Shown here: one piece after another, positions 62,872 to 64,000 of the stretch | How the letters are laid out: each line of letters starts with the position of its first letter | Numbering within the stretch: the first letter of the stretch is position 1 | From: Mycobacterium triplex | Lineage (GTDB): Bacteria > Actinomycetota > Actinomycetes > Mycobacteriales > Mycobacteriaceae | Reading direction: 5' to 3' | DNA: 64,000 nucleotides | Assembly (NCBI RefSeq): GCF_000689255.1 | Contig: NZ_HG964446.1 | Coordinates: forward strand, 4,197,250-4,261,249 | Made by a program: the position numbers and the translations under genes | Notes under the pieces: model-generated | Database searches by the model: none | Told to the model about the DNA's origin: nothing | Seen by the model: only the letters and a program-made list of their open reading frames with translations

Positions 62872-64000
62872 ATGACCACAGCCCGTCCCGCTGCGCCCGA
62901 CAAAAAGGCCCGAAGTGAGGGCCAGTGGGCGCTGGGTGATCGCGAGCCGCTCAACCCCAACGAGGAGATGAAGCAGGCCGGCGCCCCGCTCGACGTGCGC
63001 GATCGCATCTTGGACACGTACTCCAAGGACGGCTTCGACAGCATCGACAAGAGCGACCTGCGCGGCCGGTTCCGCTGGTGGGGTCTGTACACCCAGCGCG
63101 AGCAGGGGTACGACGGCTCGTTCACCGGCGACGACAACGCCGAGTTGCTGGAAGCCAAGTACTTCATGATGCGGGTGCGTTGCGACGGCGGAGCGGTGTC
63201 GGCGGCCGGCCTGCGCACCATCGGCCAGATCTCCACCGAGTTCGGCCGCGACACCGCCGACATCTCCGACCGCCAGAACGTGCAGATCCACTGGGTCGAA
63301 GTGGAAAACGTCCCGGAGATCTGGCGCCGGCTGGCCGAGGTCGGCTTGCAGACCGCCGAGGCCTGCGGCGACTGCCCGCGGGTGATCTTGGGCTCTCCCC
63401 TGGCCGGTGAGTCCCTCGACGAGGTGCTTGACCCGACCTGGGCGATCGACGAGATCGTGCGCCGCTACATCGGCCAGCCCGAATTCGCCGACCTGCCGCG
63501 CAAGTACAAGACCGCCATCTCGGGCCTGCAGGACGTGGTGCACGAGGTCAACGACATCGCGTTCATCGGCGTCAACCACCCCGAGCACGGCCCCGGGCTG
63601 GACCTGTGGGTCGGCGGCGGGCTGTCCACCAACCCGATGCTGGGCCAACGGGTCGGCGCCTGGGTGCCACTCGAAGAGGTGCCCGAGGTGTGGCACGCGG
63701 TGACCTCGATCTTCCGCGACTACGGCTACCGCCGGCTACGGGCCAAGGCGCGACTGAAGTTCCTGGTCAAAGACTGGGGCATAGAAAAATTCCGGGAAGT
63801 TCTGGAAACCGAGTACCTCAAGCGTCCGCTGATCGACGGCCCGGCCCCCGAACCGGTCAAGCACCCGATTGACCACGTCGGCGTGCAGCGGCTCAAGAAC
63901 GGGCTCAACGCCGTCGGCGTCGCCTCGATCGCCGGCCGGGTGTCGGGCACCATCCTCACCGCGGTGGCCGACCTGGCCGAGCGGGCCGGCTCGGACCGGA
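62872..64000 (+). CDS. sirA: Ferredoxin-sulfite reductase SirA (NirA), 5' part
   Basis: This sirohaem/[4Fe-4S] sulfite reductase reduces sulfite to sulfide for cysteine synthesis. About 376 residues are visible and the gene runs off the right edge; the full protein has about 555. SDRQNVQIHWVE and LRAKARLKFLVKDWG are typical sulfite/nitrite reductase segments. TAEACGDCPRV supplies the cysteine that in the M. tuberculosis enzyme forms a covalent link with a tyrosine. The ATG at 62872 follows GAAGGAGA. Expression is probably controlled by the cysteine leader upstream. Confidence 0.93.
   Translation, partial: MTTARPAAPDKKARSEGQWALGDREPLNPNEEMKQAGAPLDVRDRILDTYSKDGFDSIDKSDLRGRFRWWGLYTQREQGYDGSFTGDDNAELLEAKYFMMRVRCDGGAVSAAGLRTIGQISTEFGRDTADISDRQNVQIHWVEVENVPEIWRRLAEVGLQTAEACGDCPRVILGSPLAGESLDEVLDPTWAIDEIVRRYIGQPEFADLPRKYKTAISGLQDVVHEVNDIAFIGVNHPEHGPGLDLWVGGGLSTNPMLGQRVGAWVPLEEVPEVWHAVTSIFRDYGYRRLRAKARLKFLVKDWGIEKFREVLETEYLKRPLIDGPAPEPVKHPIDHVGVQRLKNGLNAVGVASIAGRVSGTILTAVADLAERAGSDR

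Overview
The window is from the chromosome of a mycobacterium. The ESX/PPE genes, the mycobactin (mbt) cluster, the IdeR-type iron boxes, the MmpS/MmpL pair and the high G+C content all show this. Gene order on both flanks follows M. tuberculosis Rv2345 to Rv2391, with gaps and insertions, so a slow-growing species is likely. I cannot name the species.

Layout. 0-3.3 kb: damaged end of an Rv2345-like membrane gene, an EsxO/EsxP pair, an Rv2348c homologue and a PPE protein. 3.4-18.6 kb: housekeeping block glyS, smtB-zur, Rv2360c, uppS, recO, amiA2, a manganese-catalase relic, era, Rv2365c, a CorC-like protein, a proline-rich envelope protein, ybeY, phoH, rsmE, dnaJ2 (frame broken in a run of six A) and hrcA. 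18.7-21.7 kb: an Rv2375 homologue, a carboxymuconolactone decarboxylase paired with an ECF41-type sigma factor, and two tandem Cfp2 antigens.

21.9-39.8 kb: one minus-strand operon reading mbtB-relic, mbtT, mbtC, mbtD, mbtE, mbtF, mbtG, mbtH, with genes overlapping or touching, behind an IdeR box. mbtB is reduced to about 70 codons with the carrier-protein serine lost. mbtA is absent, although mbtI survives 18 kb away with its own IdeR box. MbtE has two complete NRPS modules (C-A-T-C-A-T), and its second A domain lacks the aspartate that usually holds the substrate's alpha-amino group. This truncated and remodelled siderophore line is the most unusual feature.

40.1-57.6 kb: a block lying between mbtB and mbtI, where M. 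tuberculosis has mbtA and mbtJ. It holds a flavin oxidase, an MmpS/MmpL pair, an SDR, a GGDEF protein, a MarR regulator, and a five-gene toluene/alkene/isoprene-type diiron monooxygenase (alpha, gamma, Rieske ferredoxin, effector, beta). These are followed by an esterase, an SDR dehydrogenase, a second diiron-like protein, a Baeyer-Villiger-type monooxygenase and a MerR regulator. Read as a pathway, these could hydroxylate a hydrocarbon, oxidise the alcohol to a ketone, insert oxygen to make an ester or lactone, and hydrolyse it. No reductase for the monooxygenase is encoded here.

57.6-64 kb: mbtI, a small conserved protein, an SbtA-family transporter (Rv2387), hemW, a leaderless cysteine-rich leader peptide, and the start of sirA, which runs off the window. 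rpfD and Rv2390c, found between hemN and sirA in M. tuberculosis, are missing. No tRNA, rRNA, CRISPR array or transposase was seen.
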